The notes under the pieces were generated by a model that had not been told where the DNA came from, searched no databases, and saw nothing but the letters and a program-made list of their open reading frames with translations. Below, one piece after another: positions 22,971-36,919 of a stretch of DNA of 64,000 nt; the first letter of the stretch is position 1, and each line of letters starts with the position of its first letter. Both the position numbers and the translations under genes were made by a program. Source of the DNA: Sepiola atlantica (taxonomy: Eukaryota; Mollusca; Cephalopoda; Sepiida; Sepiolidae); NCBI GenBank assembly GCA_963556195.1, contig OY744523.1, forward strand, positions 77,135,445 to 77,199,444. Reading direction: 5' to 3'.

Positions 22971-24204
22971 GTAAATAAAATCTAGTTTAAAATTGATATT
23001 CATGTAATGGTCGTCCTCTTTAATATTGGATCAATCTTTCCTGAAAAGAACCAAAATCTACATCCTTTACAATGATCTCACGAAATTTAAGAATAATAGT
23101 TTGTACGGATTATAAATTTTCGAATAGAAACCAGTCAGACAATAAGATTATTAAACACATAGTTAAGCAATGATCAATTTCTATGGTCAGTTAACGATTG
23201 TGTAGACCTTTTTGTTTATCCATAGAATCTGAAATATCTCGAATAAAATGAACTAGAAAAATTATAGGAGAGCCACCAACTTTCAGCTTTACAAGAATAT
23301 GTTTGAACCCTAGAGATAAGTTTAAACCAAAATCGAAACGCTTGCCTATAGTAAAATAAATTCATATGACTCGGCATGATTCTGTCGTTGACATTAGTTT
23401 CCCATATTCCATCTGGAAATAATTATTTTCAGAATTAATCTCGTACTCACAGAAGGTTGCTGACATCCCTAAGTGAAAGTTTAGTTATGGAACGAACTGG
23501 ATTTTGAAATAAGTACAGCGAGATCGTCAGTCCACGATGTCAACCACTTAAACACCGTTATTTCCCATAAAATCATCAGGCATATAAGAATATATAATAA
23601 AAATATTAATGAACCCACTACCTAAATTGGAAAAATTCACCTTGTTACAAAACTTAATAATTTTCGAACAGTGAAATTTCTATAAAGGAATGAATAACTC
23701 TTAATAGAAACGATCTAGTAGAATTAGACAAGGGAACTCATTTTCTTGCTTTACTTGAAATATCTTATCAATAAATTGGACCGCAACTACATAATGCATT
23801 TTAGATTTTTGTACATTTTCAAGCACTATTAAAAGAAAAAGTAGATAGGACTTATCCAATATGATAAGATTTCCATAATTTATATATATAATAAAAGTTA
23901 ATGCATGTATGCCCGGTTCGCTTTGCTAGTCACGTATGCAAATTTATTTTTATGAACAAATAAATGGAGGTTTAATTTTAATCTTAATAATTATTATAAT
24001 AAAGAAAGTAAAGAATAATCATGTGTGCAAATTTAATTTTTATTAGTAAAGAAGTGGGGGCTTCAGCTTAATAAATGATGATAAAAACAAAGGAAATCAT
24101 TTGTTTTACTTTTAATAGACACAAAGATGTTCCTTTCTTTTAAATATTTATGTGATTAAAATAGGAATTAATCTACTAGTACATAAATACTTTATTTACA
24201 TATT
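22971..24204. other. unassigned sequence
   Basis: About 1.2 kb of AT-rich, apparently single-copy DNA after the 82-bp array. No gene, inverted ends or tandem structure recognised. Confidence 0.5.
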
Positions 24205-24297
24205 CAGGAGAGAGAGGGGGAGAGGGGGAGAGGGGGAGAGAGAGGAACGAAGAGAGAGGAACGAAGAGAGAGGAACGAAGAGAGAGAGGGAAGAGAT
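24205..24297. repeat. (GA)n-rich tract with GAACGAA units
   Basis: GA/GGGA repeats followed by three copies of a 14-bp GAGAGAGGAACGAA unit. A similar GA-rich tract lies at 25230-25285, on the other side of the LTR element. Confidence 0.93.
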
Positions 24298-24339
24298 GTT
24301 ACATTGACTGGTTATAATAATTAGGTTTATAATAACTTT

Positions 24340-24658
24340 TATAATAGTTCTTGATATTCTTAATATACGTTGTGTCGGAATCTCCTAGTCGTCGTAGAAG
24401 AAGAAGAAGCTCTCGTCCGTTGATCCGAAATGAGACGATGTGTCGTTTCTCTCTGCTTCGTTTCGCCTCGCCGTGTGTCGAATTGCAGGGAACTATTCGT
24501 ACTGCCTTGTGCGTTCCTTCTCACCGTCATTTGTCGCCGCCTGCAGCTATTTGTACTAACCTTAATCGTTGTCACAGCTTCGTTGTCGCGACTATTCGTA
24601 CTACCTTGTTGTCTGTAGCTTGATACTGTGACGCCTGCTATCCATATGTCGCTGCCAC
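24340..24658 (-). pseudogene. LTR-retrotransposon leader and truncated gag-like start
   Basis: Minus-strand sequence immediately internal to the LTR at 24659-25229. It starts with a primer-binding-site-like segment (TGGCAGCGACATATGG, 24657-24642) one base inside the LTR. It continues as an open frame that begins at 24680, just inside the LTR, and runs to 24360. The predicted protein is Ser/Thr/Arg-rich with no recognisable gag motif, so coding status is doubtful. The element is truncated by about 24340, with no pol sequence or second LTR in the window. GC content is clearly above the surroundings. Confidence 0.55.
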
Positions 24659-25229
24659 TGTTAGCCTTCGCCGCCGTCATAATCTTCGTTTCTTCTCAGA
24701 ATCCTGGCGGTTTCTTCTTGGGCTGAAATCAATCTTTTCACTTCAAATAAAGACAACGAAGCTTTTACTGTTTTTAAATTCGAGCCGTTTATTCACTTAC
24801 TAGCTAATTAGCCAACAATTGAGAAGTTCGCTGGAGAAGAGAGAGAGAGAGGGGTTACGCTAGTAATTTCTTAACTAATTAGTCACTGTCACAGGGAGGG
24901 AATTGGAGATTCATTCTGTGACTCTTTATATTGGGATTAAAATCCCTTAAGCTTGTAACAGCTACATTTTATCGTTCGATGTTCTTTCGTTAGCTTCCAG
25001 GCAAGAACTGACTAAATCTCAATTTAACTTTCTCACAGCGGAAAACTGACGTCACGAAATCTCGTGATCAACACGCAGCTGTGACTCGACCTCTGAACTT
25101 AAGGTCTTGTCAATGTCCCCGCAAACCATGGGAAACACATCGCCCAGCTTTGCACGGGATGACTCCGCTACAAATCGCATAAGTTAAACCCGTCTCAAAT
25201 AGATGCGTCCTCATAGACATTATCCAACA
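24659..25229 (-). mobile_element. long terminal repeat (571 bp) of an LTR retrotransposon
   Basis: On the minus strand it starts TGTTGGATAATG and ends GGCTAACA, giving TGTT...AACA ends. It contains a TATA-like box (ATATAAAG; plus strand 24924-24931) and a downstream AATAAA signal (plus strand 24788-24793), the normal order for an LTR promoter and polyadenylation signal. The next internal bases look like a tRNA primer-binding site. The GA-rich tract immediately outside suggests insertion into a GA repeat. The second LTR is missing, so no target duplication can be tested. Confidence 0.75.
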
Positions 25230-25285
25230 GAGAGAGAGAGAAAGGAGAGAGAGGGGAGAAAGTAGGGAAAGAGAGGGGGATAGGA
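25230..25285. repeat. (GA)n-rich tract
   Basis: Imperfect GA/GGGA repeats directly outside the LTR end. Confidence 0.9.
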
Positions 25286-25529
25286 TTAGTTTAATTTTAA
25301 GTAAAACTTATCTTGTTTATTGTTTATTAATTTTCTACTTTTTGTAAAAATTTACTTGAATATTTGTTCTGTAAGTAGATATTTTTTTGGGGGGTGGTGC
25401 GTTATACCACGATTAGTTGTTTCGGTTTTTATAGTAATTTTACTTTGTGTATGACAACAGTAAGAATATTAATTGTTATTGATAAAAATAATTACTTACG
25501 ACTCCTCCGAGCAACACCATGTTAGCGAG
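25286..25529. other. unassigned sequence
   Basis: AT-rich, with a short G/T run at about 25385-25400. No element recognised. Confidence 0.5.
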
Positions 25530-27718
25530 CTTGTATATAGTTTTTAATATTGTTATTATGTTTCACATTTTTACATCAAATATATTTGGCCATATAGGCG
25601 GGCTAGTATATCATTTTAAATATTGTTATTAAGTTTCACATTTTTACATCAAATATATTTGGTCATATAGGCAGGCTAGTATATTATTTTTAATATTGTT
25701 TTAAAGTTTCACATTTTTACATCCAATATATTTGGTCATATAGGCAGGCAAGTATATTATTTTTAATATTGTTTTAAAGTTTCACATTTTTACATCCAAT
25801 ATATTTGGTAATATAGGCGGGCTAGTATATAATTTGAAATATTGTTTTTAAGTTTCACATGTTTACATCCAATATATTAGGCCTTATGGGTGGGCTTGTA
25901 TATAATTTTAATATTGTTATTATGTTTCACATTTTTACATCCAATATATTTGGCAACATGGGCAGGCTACTGTATAATTTGACATATTGTTATTAAGTTT
26001 CACATGTTTACATCCAATATATTAGGCCATATGGGCGGGCTTGTATATAATTTGAAATATTGTTATTAAGTTTCATATTTTTACATACAATATATTTGGC
26101 CATATGGGCAGGCTAGTATATCATTTTTAATATTGTTATTATGTTTCACATTTTTACATACAATATAGTTGGCGACAAGAGCAGACTAGTATATAATTTT
26201 AAATGTTTTTATTAACTTTCACATTTGTACATACAATATATTTGGTCATATGGGCAGGCTAGTATATAATTTTAAATATTGTTATTAAGTTTCACATGTT
26301 TACATCAAATATATTTGGGCATATGGGTGGATGGGCTAGTATATAATTTTAAATATTATTATTAGATTTCACATTTCTACATCCAATATATTACCCCATA
26401 TCGGCGGGCTTGTATATAATTTTAAATATTCTTATTAAGTTTCACATGTTTACATCCAATATATTAGCCCATATGGGCGGGCTCGTATATAATTTTAAAT
26501 ATTGTTATTATGTTTCACATTTTTACATCCAATACATAAGCCCATATGGGCGGGCTAGTGTATAATTTTAAATATTGTTATCATGTTTCACATTTTTACA
26601 TCAAATATATTTGGCCATATGTGCGGCTAGTATATAATTTTAAATATTGTTATAAGGTTTCACATTTTTACATCCAATATATTTGGCCATATGGGGAGGC
26701 TAGTATATCATTTTTAATATTGTTATTATGTTTCACATTTTTACATCCAATATATTTAGCGACATGGGCGGGCTAGTATATAATTTTAAATTTTTTTATT
26801 AACTTTCACATTTTTACATCCAATATATTACACCATATGGGCAGGCTAGTATATAATTTTAAATATTGTTATAAAGTTTCACATTTTTACATCAAATATA
26901 TTTGGGCATATTGGTGGACTAGTATATAATTTTAAATATTTTATTAGATTTCACGTTTTTACATCCAATATATTACCCCATATCGGCGGGCTTGTATATA
27001 ATTTTAAATATTGTAATTATGTTTCACATTTTTACATCCAATATATTAGGCCATATGGTCGGGCTCGTATATAATTTTAAATATTGTTATTATGTTTCAC
27101 ATTTTTTCATCCAATACATAAGGCTATATGGGCGGAGTAGTGTATAATTTTAAATATTGTTATTAAGTTTCACATTTTTACATCCAATATATTTGGCGAC
27201 ATCCGCAGGCATGTATATAATTTTAAATATAGTTATTATGTTTCACATTTTTTAATCCAATATATTAGGCCATATGCGCAGAAAAAGATATCATTTTACA
27301 TATTGTTATAAGGTTTCACATTTTTACATCCAATATATTTGATCATATGGGCGGGCGAGTATATAATTTTTAATATTGTTATTAAGTTTCACATTTTTAC
27401 ATCCAATATATTTGGTCATATGGGCGGGCGAGTATATAATTTTAAATATTGTTATTAAGTTTCAAATTTTTACATCCAATATATTTGGTCACATGGTCGG
27501 GCTAGTATATAATTTTAAATGTTTTTATTAAGTTACACATTTTCACATACAATATATTTAGCCATATGGCCGGGCTAGTATATAATTTTAAATATTGTTA
27601 TTAAGTTTTACATTTTTACATCCAATATATTTGGCCATATGGGCAGGCTAGTATATAATTTTAAATATTCTTATTAAGTTTCACATTTTTACATCCAATA
27701 TATTAGGCCATATGGGTC
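25530..27718. repeat. 73-bp degenerate satellite array, about 30 units
   Basis: Units of about 73 bp with a consensus of GGGCTAGTATATAATTTTAA, then ATATTGTTATTAAGTTTCAC, then ATTTTTACATCCAATATATT, then TGGCCATATGGGC. Copies differ at many positions and some lack a few bases, so this array is much older or less homogenised than the 79- and 82-bp arrays. A 76-codon open frame at 26546-26776 is just one phase of the repeat. Confidence 0.95.
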
Positions 27719-27940
27719 TGTGGATTTTGTCGAAGACCTCATTTGGCCAACTACAAAATCTAATATTTAAAGTGTACGAATTACAATAGTAATAATAATA
27801 CAGATGTAATAATTGAAGTTACACCAGAAATCTGAATAGAGTAATTTATGTTGGTAAATATGAGATGAAATCATTTATATATGTAGGACTGTTTCTACAA
27901 TATCTGGAACTCCACTAACATCGCGGTTCATCAGCTTAAA
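27719..27940. other. single-copy spacer between two arrays
   Basis: About 220 bp of non-repeat sequence separating the 73-bp and 44-bp arrays. No feature recognised. Confidence 0.6.
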
Positions 27941-30900
27941 GTGATACCTATTGTTTGGCTTTGTTTTGAAACAAATGCATTGAAATGATGCTTATTGTTT
28001 GGCCTTATTATGAAACAATTACATTGAAATTATACTTATAGTTTGGCCTGATTTTGACACAATAACATTGAAATGATACTTATTGTTTGGCCTGATTTTA
28101 AACAATAACATTGAAATGATACTTATTGTTTGGCCTCATTTTAAAACAATAACATTGAAATGATACTTATTGTTTGGTCTTATTATGAAACAATAGAAGT
28201 GAAATGATACTTATTGTTTAGCCTAATTATAAAACAATAGAATTGAAATGATACTTATTGTTTGGTCTTATTATGAAACAATAGAAGTGAAATGATACTT
28301 ATTGTTTAGCCTAATTATAAAACAATAGAATTAGAATGATACTTATTGTTTGGTCTTATTATGAAACAATAGAAGTGAAATGATACTTATTGTTTAGCCT
28401 AATTATAAAACAATAGAATTGAAATGATACTTATTGTTTGGTCTTATTATGAAACAATAGAAGTGAAATGATACTTATTGTTTAGCCTAATTATAAAACA
28501 ATAGAATTAAAATGATACTTGTTGTTTGGACTAATTATGAAACAATAGAATTGTAATGATACTTATTGTTTGGTCTAATTATAAAAGAATAGAATTGAAA
28601 TGATACTTGTTGTTTCGCTTTGTTATGAAACAATAGAATTGAAATGATACTTACTGTTTTGCCTTATTATAAAACAATAGAATTGAAATGATACTTTTTG
28701 TTTGGCCTTATTATGAAACAATAGAATTGAAATGATACTTATTGTTTGGCCTCATTTCTAAACAATAACATTGAAATGATACTTATTGTTTGGCCTAATT
28801 TTGAAACAATATAATTGAAATGATATTTTTGTTCCGCCTTATTATTAAACAATAGAGTTGAAATGATACTTATTGTTTGGCTTTGTTATAAAATAATAGA
28901 ATTGAAATTATACTTGCTGTTTGGCCTTATTATAAAACAATAGAATTGAAATGATACTTTTTGTTTGGACTTATTATGAAACAATCACATTGAAATTATA
29001 CCTATTGTTTGGCCTTATTATGTAACAATAGCATTTAAATGATACTTATTGTTTGGCCTTATTATGAAACAATAGAATTGAAATGATACTTATTGTTTGG
29101 ACAAATTATGAAAAAATAGAATTGAAATGATACTTATTGTTTCGCCTAATTATGAAACAATAGAATTGAAATGATACCTATGGTTTGGCTTTGTTAAGAA
29201 ACAATAGAATTGAAATGATACTTACTGTTTGGCATTATTATAAAACAATAGAATTGAAATGATAATCATTGTTTGGCCTTATGAAACAATAGAATTGAAA
29301 TGATACTTATGGTTTGGCCTCATTTTGAAACAATAACATTGAAATCATAGTTATTGTTTGGCTTTATTATGAAACAATAGAATTAAAATGATACTTATTG
29401 TTTCGCCTAATTATGAAACAATAGAATTGAAATGATGCTTATAATTTGCCTTTATTATGTAACAATAGAATTACAATGATACTTATTGTTTGCTATTATT
29501 ATGAAACAATGGAATTAAAATGATACTTATTGTATGCCTAATTATGAAACAATAGAATTTAAATGATACTTTTAGTTTTTCTTTATTATCAAACAATAGA
29601 ACTAAACTGAAATGTATTGTTTGCATGTATTATGAAACAATTGAATTGAATTAATACTTATTGTCTGGCCTTATTAGGAAATGATAGAATGTAAATAGTA
29701 CTAATTGTGTGGCCTAATTATGAAATAATAGAATTTAATAATACTTATTGTTTGGCCTTAGCATGAAACAATAGAATTTAAATGATACTTATTGTGTAGC
29801 CTTATCATGAAACAATAGAATTTAAATGATACATATTTTTGGGCCTGATAATTAAACAATAGCAGTGAAATGATACGTATTGTTTGGCCTTATTATTACA
29901 CAATACAATTGAGATGGTACTTACTGTGTGGCCTTATGATAAAAAAACTGAATTGAAATGATAGTAATTGTTTGGCCTTATTATGAAACAATAGAATTGA
30001 AATGATACTTATTGTTTTGCTTTATTATGAAACAATAGAATTGAAATGATACTTATCGTTTGGTCTTATTATGAAACAATAGGATGGAAATGATACTTAT
30101 TGTTTGGCCTAATGATGAAACAATAGAATTGAAATGATACTTATTGTTTTGCCTTGGTATGAAAAAATAAACATGAAATGATACTCATTGTTTTGCCTTT
30201 TTATGAAACAATAGAATTGAAATAGTACTTATTGTTTCGCCTTATTACGAAACAATAGTTTTGAAATGATACTTATTGTTTGGCTTTTTTTATCAAACAA
30301 TAGAACTGAAATGATACTCATTTTCTAGCCTTATTATGAACATATAGAACTGAAATTAAACTTATTATTTGCATTCATAATGAACACAATGAATTAAAAT
30401 AATACTTATTTTTTGGCTTTATCATGCAACAATTGAATTGAAATAATACTTATAGTTTTGCCTAATCATGAAACAATATAATAGAATTACTACATATTGT
30501 CTGGCTATATTATGAAATGATAGAATGTAAATTATACTTATTGTTTGGCCTTATTATGAAATAATAGAATTGAAATGATACTTATTGTTTGGACTTATAA
30601 TGAAACAGTAGAATTTAAATGATACTTATTGTGTAGCCTTATCATGAAACAATAGCATTTAAATGATACATATTGTTTGGCCTTATAATACAACAATAGA
30701 ATTCAAATGATACTCATTGTTTGGCCTTATTATTACACAATTGAATTGAAATGATACTTATTGTGTTGACTTATTATGAAACAATAGAATTGAAATGATA
30801 CTTATTATTTGATTTTTATATTGAACAATAGAATTGAAATGATACTTATTTTTAGGCCTGATTATGAAACAATCGAATTGAAATGATACTTATTGTGTTG

Positions 30901-33900
30901 CCTTATTATGAAACAATAGAATTGAAATTATACTTACTGTTTGGCCTAATTATAAAACAATAGAAGTGAAATGATACTTTTTGTTTGGCCTTATTCTGAA
31001 ACAATGGAATAAAATGATACTTTTTGTTTGCTCTTATTATTATACAATAGAATTGAAATAATACTCATTGTTTAGCCTTATTATGAAACAATAGAACTGA
31101 AATGAAACTTATTGTGTACATTTATTATGTAACTATTGAACTGAAATGATACTTATTTTTTGGCCTTATCATGCAACAATAGAATTGAAATGATACTTAT
31201 TGTTCGGCTTAATCATGAAACAATAGAATTGAATGAATACTTATTGTCTGGCCTTATTATGAAATTATAGAATGTAAATGATACTTATTGTGTTACCTTA
31301 TTATGAAATAATAGAATTGAAATGATACTTATTTTTTGGCCTCATAATAAAACAATAGAATTTAAATGATACTTATTGTGTAGTTTTATAATGAAACAAT
31401 AGCATTTAAATGATACATATTGTTTGGCCTGATAATAGAGTTGAAATGATGCTTATTGTGTGGCATCATTATGAAACGATAGAACTGAAATAATACTTAT
31501 CGTTTGCTATTATTATGAAACAATTGAATTGAAATGATGCTTATTATGTGGCCTTATTATCAAACAATTAAATCAAAATGATACTTATTGTGTGGCTTTA
31601 TTTGGACATAATCGAATTGAAATGATACTTATTGTTTAGACTTATTATGATAAAATAGAATTGAAATGATAATTATCATATGGTCTTATTATGAAACAAT
31701 AGAATTGAAATAAAACTTATTTTTTGGCCTTATTATGAAACAATAGAATTGAAATAATACATATTGTTTGGACTTATTATAAAACAATAGAATTGAGATG
31801 ATACTTACTGTGTGCATTTATTATGAACCAATTGAATTAAAATGATACTTATTTTTTGGCCTTATCATGCAACAATATAATTGAAATAATTCTTATGGTG
31901 GGGCCTAATCATGAAACAATAAAATTGAATTAATACTTATTTTCTGGCCTTATTATGAAATGATAGATTGTAAATGATACTTATTCTGTAGCTTTATCAT
32001 AAAACAATAGCATTGAAATGATACATATTGTTTGGCCTTATTATGAAACAATAGAATTGAAATGATACTTATAGTGTTGCCTTATTATGAAACAATAGAA
32101 TCGAAATGATATTTATTGTTTGGTCTTATTATAAAACAATGTAATTGGAATGATTCTAATTTTTTGGCCTTATTATGAAAAAATAGTTTTAAATGATACT
32201 TATTGTTTGGCCTTATTATGAAACAATAGAAGTGAAAGGATACTCATTGTTTTGCTTTATTATGAAACAATATAATTGAAATGATACTTATTGTTTGCCC
32301 GTGTTATTAAACAATAGAATTGAAATGATTCTTATAGTTTGCTCTTATTATGAAACAATTGAATTGAAATGATACTAATTGTTTGCCTTATTATTAAAAT
32401 AGAGTTTTGAAAATGATACTAATTGTTTGCCTTATTATGAAACAAGAGTTTTGAAAATGATACTAATTGTTTGGCTTATTATGAAACAAGAGTTTTGTAA
32501 ATGAAACTAATTGTTTGCCTTATTATGTAAAAAGAGTTTTGAAAATGATACTAATTGTTTAGCTTTATTATAAAACAATAGAACTGAAATGATACTCATT
32601 GTTTAGCCTTATTATGAAACAATAGAACTGAAATGTAACTTATTGTTTGCCTTCATTATGAAACATTTATTATGTAACTATTGAATTGAAATGATACTTA
32701 TTTTTTGGCCTTATCATGCAACAATAGAATTGAAATGATACTTATTGTTCGGCCTAATCATGAAACAATAGAATTGAATGAATACTTATTGTCTGGCCTT
32801 ATTATGAAATTATAGAATGTAAATGATACTTATTGTGTGACCTTATTATGAAATAATAGAATTAAAATGATACTTATTTTTTGGCCTCATAATAAAACAA
32901 TAGAATTAAAATGATACTTATTGTGTAGTTTTATAATTAAACGATAGAATTGAAATGAAACTTATTGTTTCGCCTTATTCGGAAACAATAGAATTGAAAT
33001 GATACTTATTGTTTAGCCTCATTATGTAACGATAGAATTGAAATGATACTTATTGTTTGGTCTTATTATGAAACAGAAGAGTGGAAATGAACCTTATTCT
33101 TTGCATTATTATGAAACAATAGAATTGAAATGGTACTTATCGTTTCGTCTGATCATGAAACAATCGAATTGAAATGATATTTATTGTTTGGCCTTATTAT
33201 GAAACAATAGAATTGAAATTATACTTATTGTTTTGCCTTATTATGAAACAATAGAACTGAAATGATACTAATTGTTTAGACTAATTATGAAACAATAGAA
33301 TTGAAATGATACATATTGTTTTGCCTTAATATGAAACAATAGAATTGAAATGATACTTATTGTTAGCCTTTATGATGAAATAATAGTTTTGAAATGATAC
33401 TTATTGTTTGGCCGTATTATGAAACAATAGAATTGAAATGATACTTATTGTTTGGCCTTATTATGAAACAATAGAATTGAAATGATACTTATCGTTTGGT
33501 CTTATTATGAAACAATAGGATGGAAATGATACTTATTGTTTGGCCTAATGATGAAACAATAGAATTGAAATGATACTTATATGTTGGTCTTATTATGAAA
33601 TTATAGAACTGAAATGATATATATTGTTTGGCTTTGTCATGAAAGAATAGAATTGAAATGATACTGACTGTTCGGCCTTATTATAAAACAATAGAATTGA
33701 AATGATACTTATTGTGTTGCCTCATTATGAAACAATAGAATTGAAATGATACTCATTGTTTTGCCTTATTATGAAACAATAGAATTAAAATGATACTATA
33801 TGGTTTGCCCTTATTATGAAACAATAGAATTGAAATGATACTTATTGTTTGGCCTTATTATGAAACAATAGACTTGAAATGATTCTTATTGTTCGGCCTT

Positions 33901-35328
33901 ATTATGAAACAATAGAATTGAAATGATACTTATTGTATTGCCTTATTATGAAACAATAGAATTGAAATGATACTTATTGTTTGGCCTTATTATGAAACAA
34001 TAGAACTTAAATGATACTCATTGTTTGGCATTATTATAAAATGATAGAATTGAAATGATACTTATTGTTTTTCCTTATTATGAAACAATAGATCTGAAAT
34101 GATACTCATTGTTTAGCCTTATTAATGAACAATAGAATTGAAATGATACTTATTGTTCGGCCTTATTATGAAACAATAAATTGAAATGATACTGATTGTT
34201 TGGTATCATCATGAAACAATAGAATTCAAAGGATACTTATTATTTAGCCTCATGAGTAAACAATAGAACTTAAATGATACCCATTGTTTAGCCTTATTAT
34301 TAAACAATAGAATTTAAATGATACTTATTGTTTGGCTTTATTATTAAACAATAGAATTGAAATGATACTTATTGTTTGGCTTTATTATTAAACAATAGAA
34401 TTGAAATGATACTTATTGTTTGGCCTTATCATAAAACAATAGAATTCAAATGATACTTATTGTTTTGCCTTATTATGAAACGATAGAATCGAAATGATAC
34501 TTATTGTTTGCTCTTATTATGAAACAATGGAATTTAAATGATACTTATTGTTTGGCCTTATTATGAAACAATATTTTAGAAATGATACTTATAGTGTTGC
34601 CTTATTATTAAACAATAGAAGTGAAATGATACTCATTGTTTTGCCTCATTATGAAACAATAGAATTGGAATGATTCTAATTGTTTGGCTTTATTATTAAA
34701 CAATAGTTTGAAATGATACTTATTGTTTGGCCTTATTTTGAAACAATAGGAGTAAAATTATACTCAATTTTTTGCCTTGTTATATAACAATAGAATTGAA
34801 ATGATACTTATTGTTTGGCCTTATTATGAAACAATAGAATTGAAATGATACTCATTGTTTAGCCTTATTATGAAACAATGGAATTTAAATGATACTTATT
34901 GTTTGGCCTTATTATGAAACAATAGAATTGAAATGATACCCATTGTTTAGCCTTATTATGAAACAATGGAATTTAAATGATACTTATTGTTTGGCCTTAT
35001 TATGAAACAATAGTTTAGAAATTATACTTATTGTTTGGCTTTATTATCAAACAATAGAACTTAAATCATACTCATTGTTTAGCCTTATTATGAAACAATA
35101 GAACTGAAATGTAACTTATTGTTTGCCTTCATTATGAAACAATAGAATTGAAATGAAACTTATTGTTTGGCCTAATTATGAAACAATAGAATGTAAATGA
35201 TACTTATTGATTGGCCTTATTATGAAACAATAGAATTGAAATCATACTCATTGTTTAGCCTTATTATGAAACAATGGAATTGAAATGATACTTATTGTTT
35301 TGCCTTATTATGAAACAATAGAATGGAA
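27941..35328. repeat. 44-bp satellite array, about 168 units
   Basis: A 7.4-kb array of a 44-bp unit (GAAATGATACTTATTGTTTG, then GCCTTATTATGAAACAATAG, then AATT). Each unit contains the inverted pair ATTGTTT...AAACAAT with a 12-base loop, so each could form a small hairpin. Units are moderately diverged, with point changes and small indels. Rare variant clusters recur several times; for example TCTGGC followed by GAAAT.ATAGA.TGTAAAT occurs near 29653, 30499, 31247, 31944 and 32789. This indicates higher-order duplications. No convincing coding potential. Confidence 0.97.
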
Positions 35329-36919
35329 AGCAGAGGGATTTACTTGAAACTAAACTGGGTAATTAATATCGAATTTTCCATATTGTTTCCGTTTTTACAG
35401 TAGGATTTACTACGCATTTGACAACAGTAGGAAATTAGACCTAATTTCAAAGTGTAATCTTCCAGAAAAGACGTCTATGTCAAGGCTAGTCTGCATATCA
35501 ATTCATATTGATATCTAAAATCTAAATGTTTACGATAGCCTGAAATAGGGTTATTATTACTTTCCAAATATCACACTTTATGGTCAACTAGTTGTACGCA
35601 GTCGACGTTGCCCGGTATGCAGTGAAATCATTGTATTGTTTTAATTGTTTTTAGTTTGCACATTTGTAAATTTTTGTCGTAAAATTGGCATATTATATAT
35701 TCTTCAATTAAAATAGGAGTTATACTCTTTAATTCTTCAGTGATTACCGAAAACTGTTTCATATGATCAGTCGTCCCGGGTCGGACTACGTATTTTTTTA
35801 CTAAATGTTAGAACAATAACAAATGAGAATTGGTTAGTTAAAAGCAAAATTTGTTTTGGGTCCAACTTCTGACATCCACGACACGTAATTTTATATGCTA
35901 TAATTTAAGTAAGAAAGGTGTAAAAACCTTATTTTACATAATTTATAATAATAAAAATAAACATCAAAGATATTACAAATGCGTGACACATTGACTAGTA
36001 CCATCTAGATATGAAATCAAGGGTGACATGTTTTACATTAACAAGTTTTTACTAATATATATATGAATTAAATATGTCTATCTCAATGTGTCTTTTGTAT
36101 TAAACGCTTTCTACATGACGTGGGGTAGGTGTCTTACTTGCTTTTGTGACATAATTAGTTGTTGGTGCAGTTATTGTTTACAACCTTTTTTGTACACGCG
36201 CGCATCTGTGTCTCTCCTATATAAAAATGTTTATAAATGGCGTGTGGCCATACATGTGGTCAGTACAAACTAGCATATGCAGTGTGATCTCGATTCACCA
36301 TATTCTGGCTTAGTCTAGAGAGACCACTTGTTCAATCCTTTTACTCTATCCCTTTCCGTTCATTAATTTTCCGGTTTTTTTATTCATTCTTCTCGTTTGT
36401 TGTCATGGCAACTTTTGTTGTAGTTATTTCTGAACAATGCATCAGTCAAGCTTAAGCCATTTGATACTATTATGCCACCGCTGCATCGAATTATCAGGAG
36501 ATCATCAAACACGCTCACTTGATTGTAGACCCACATGTTGACAATGATTCGACCGGCTCGTCGATCACGCATGCATTCATTAAAGGGTTGTTTTGGTACT
36601 TCTTTTTTTTTTTAACAACAAAGATCAGTAAATAGGCCTTTATTTTATAATGACGTAAGCTTTTGTGTGGCGGAAAACGTCAAGAAAAACAATCTGAGAT
36701 TAGGGCAAATAAAGAAGTGATGGTTAAACCGAATAGAGACAAGGATGAGACAAAACTGAAATCAGACTTTCTACGGGTTTCGCTCTGCACGGATTTCATC
36801 AAAAAATTAAAATTTTCTCATAAATTGAACAAAATGAAACGATAGTCGTTTTTTTTGTTTTATTTCATCTGTTTTAATGTTAAATGCTCTGAATACTTTC
36901 ATAATATTGAATTAAGCAC
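35329..36919. other. unassigned, apparently single-copy sequence
   Basis: About 1.6 kb. Short frames of 60-62 codons at 36088-36273, 36384-36572 and 36663-36845 show no family motif. I see no splice-bounded exon that I could defend. Confidence 0.45.

Noticed and set aside
24360..24680. Ser/Arg-rich 106-codon frame as a host gene
   Set aside because: It begins inside an LTR and covers the primer-binding site, so it is better explained as the leader of a truncated LTR retrotransposon.
26546..26776. 76-codon repetitive frame as a secreted or membrane protein
   Set aside because: It is one phase of the degenerate 73-bp satellite and is not maintained in neighbouring units.
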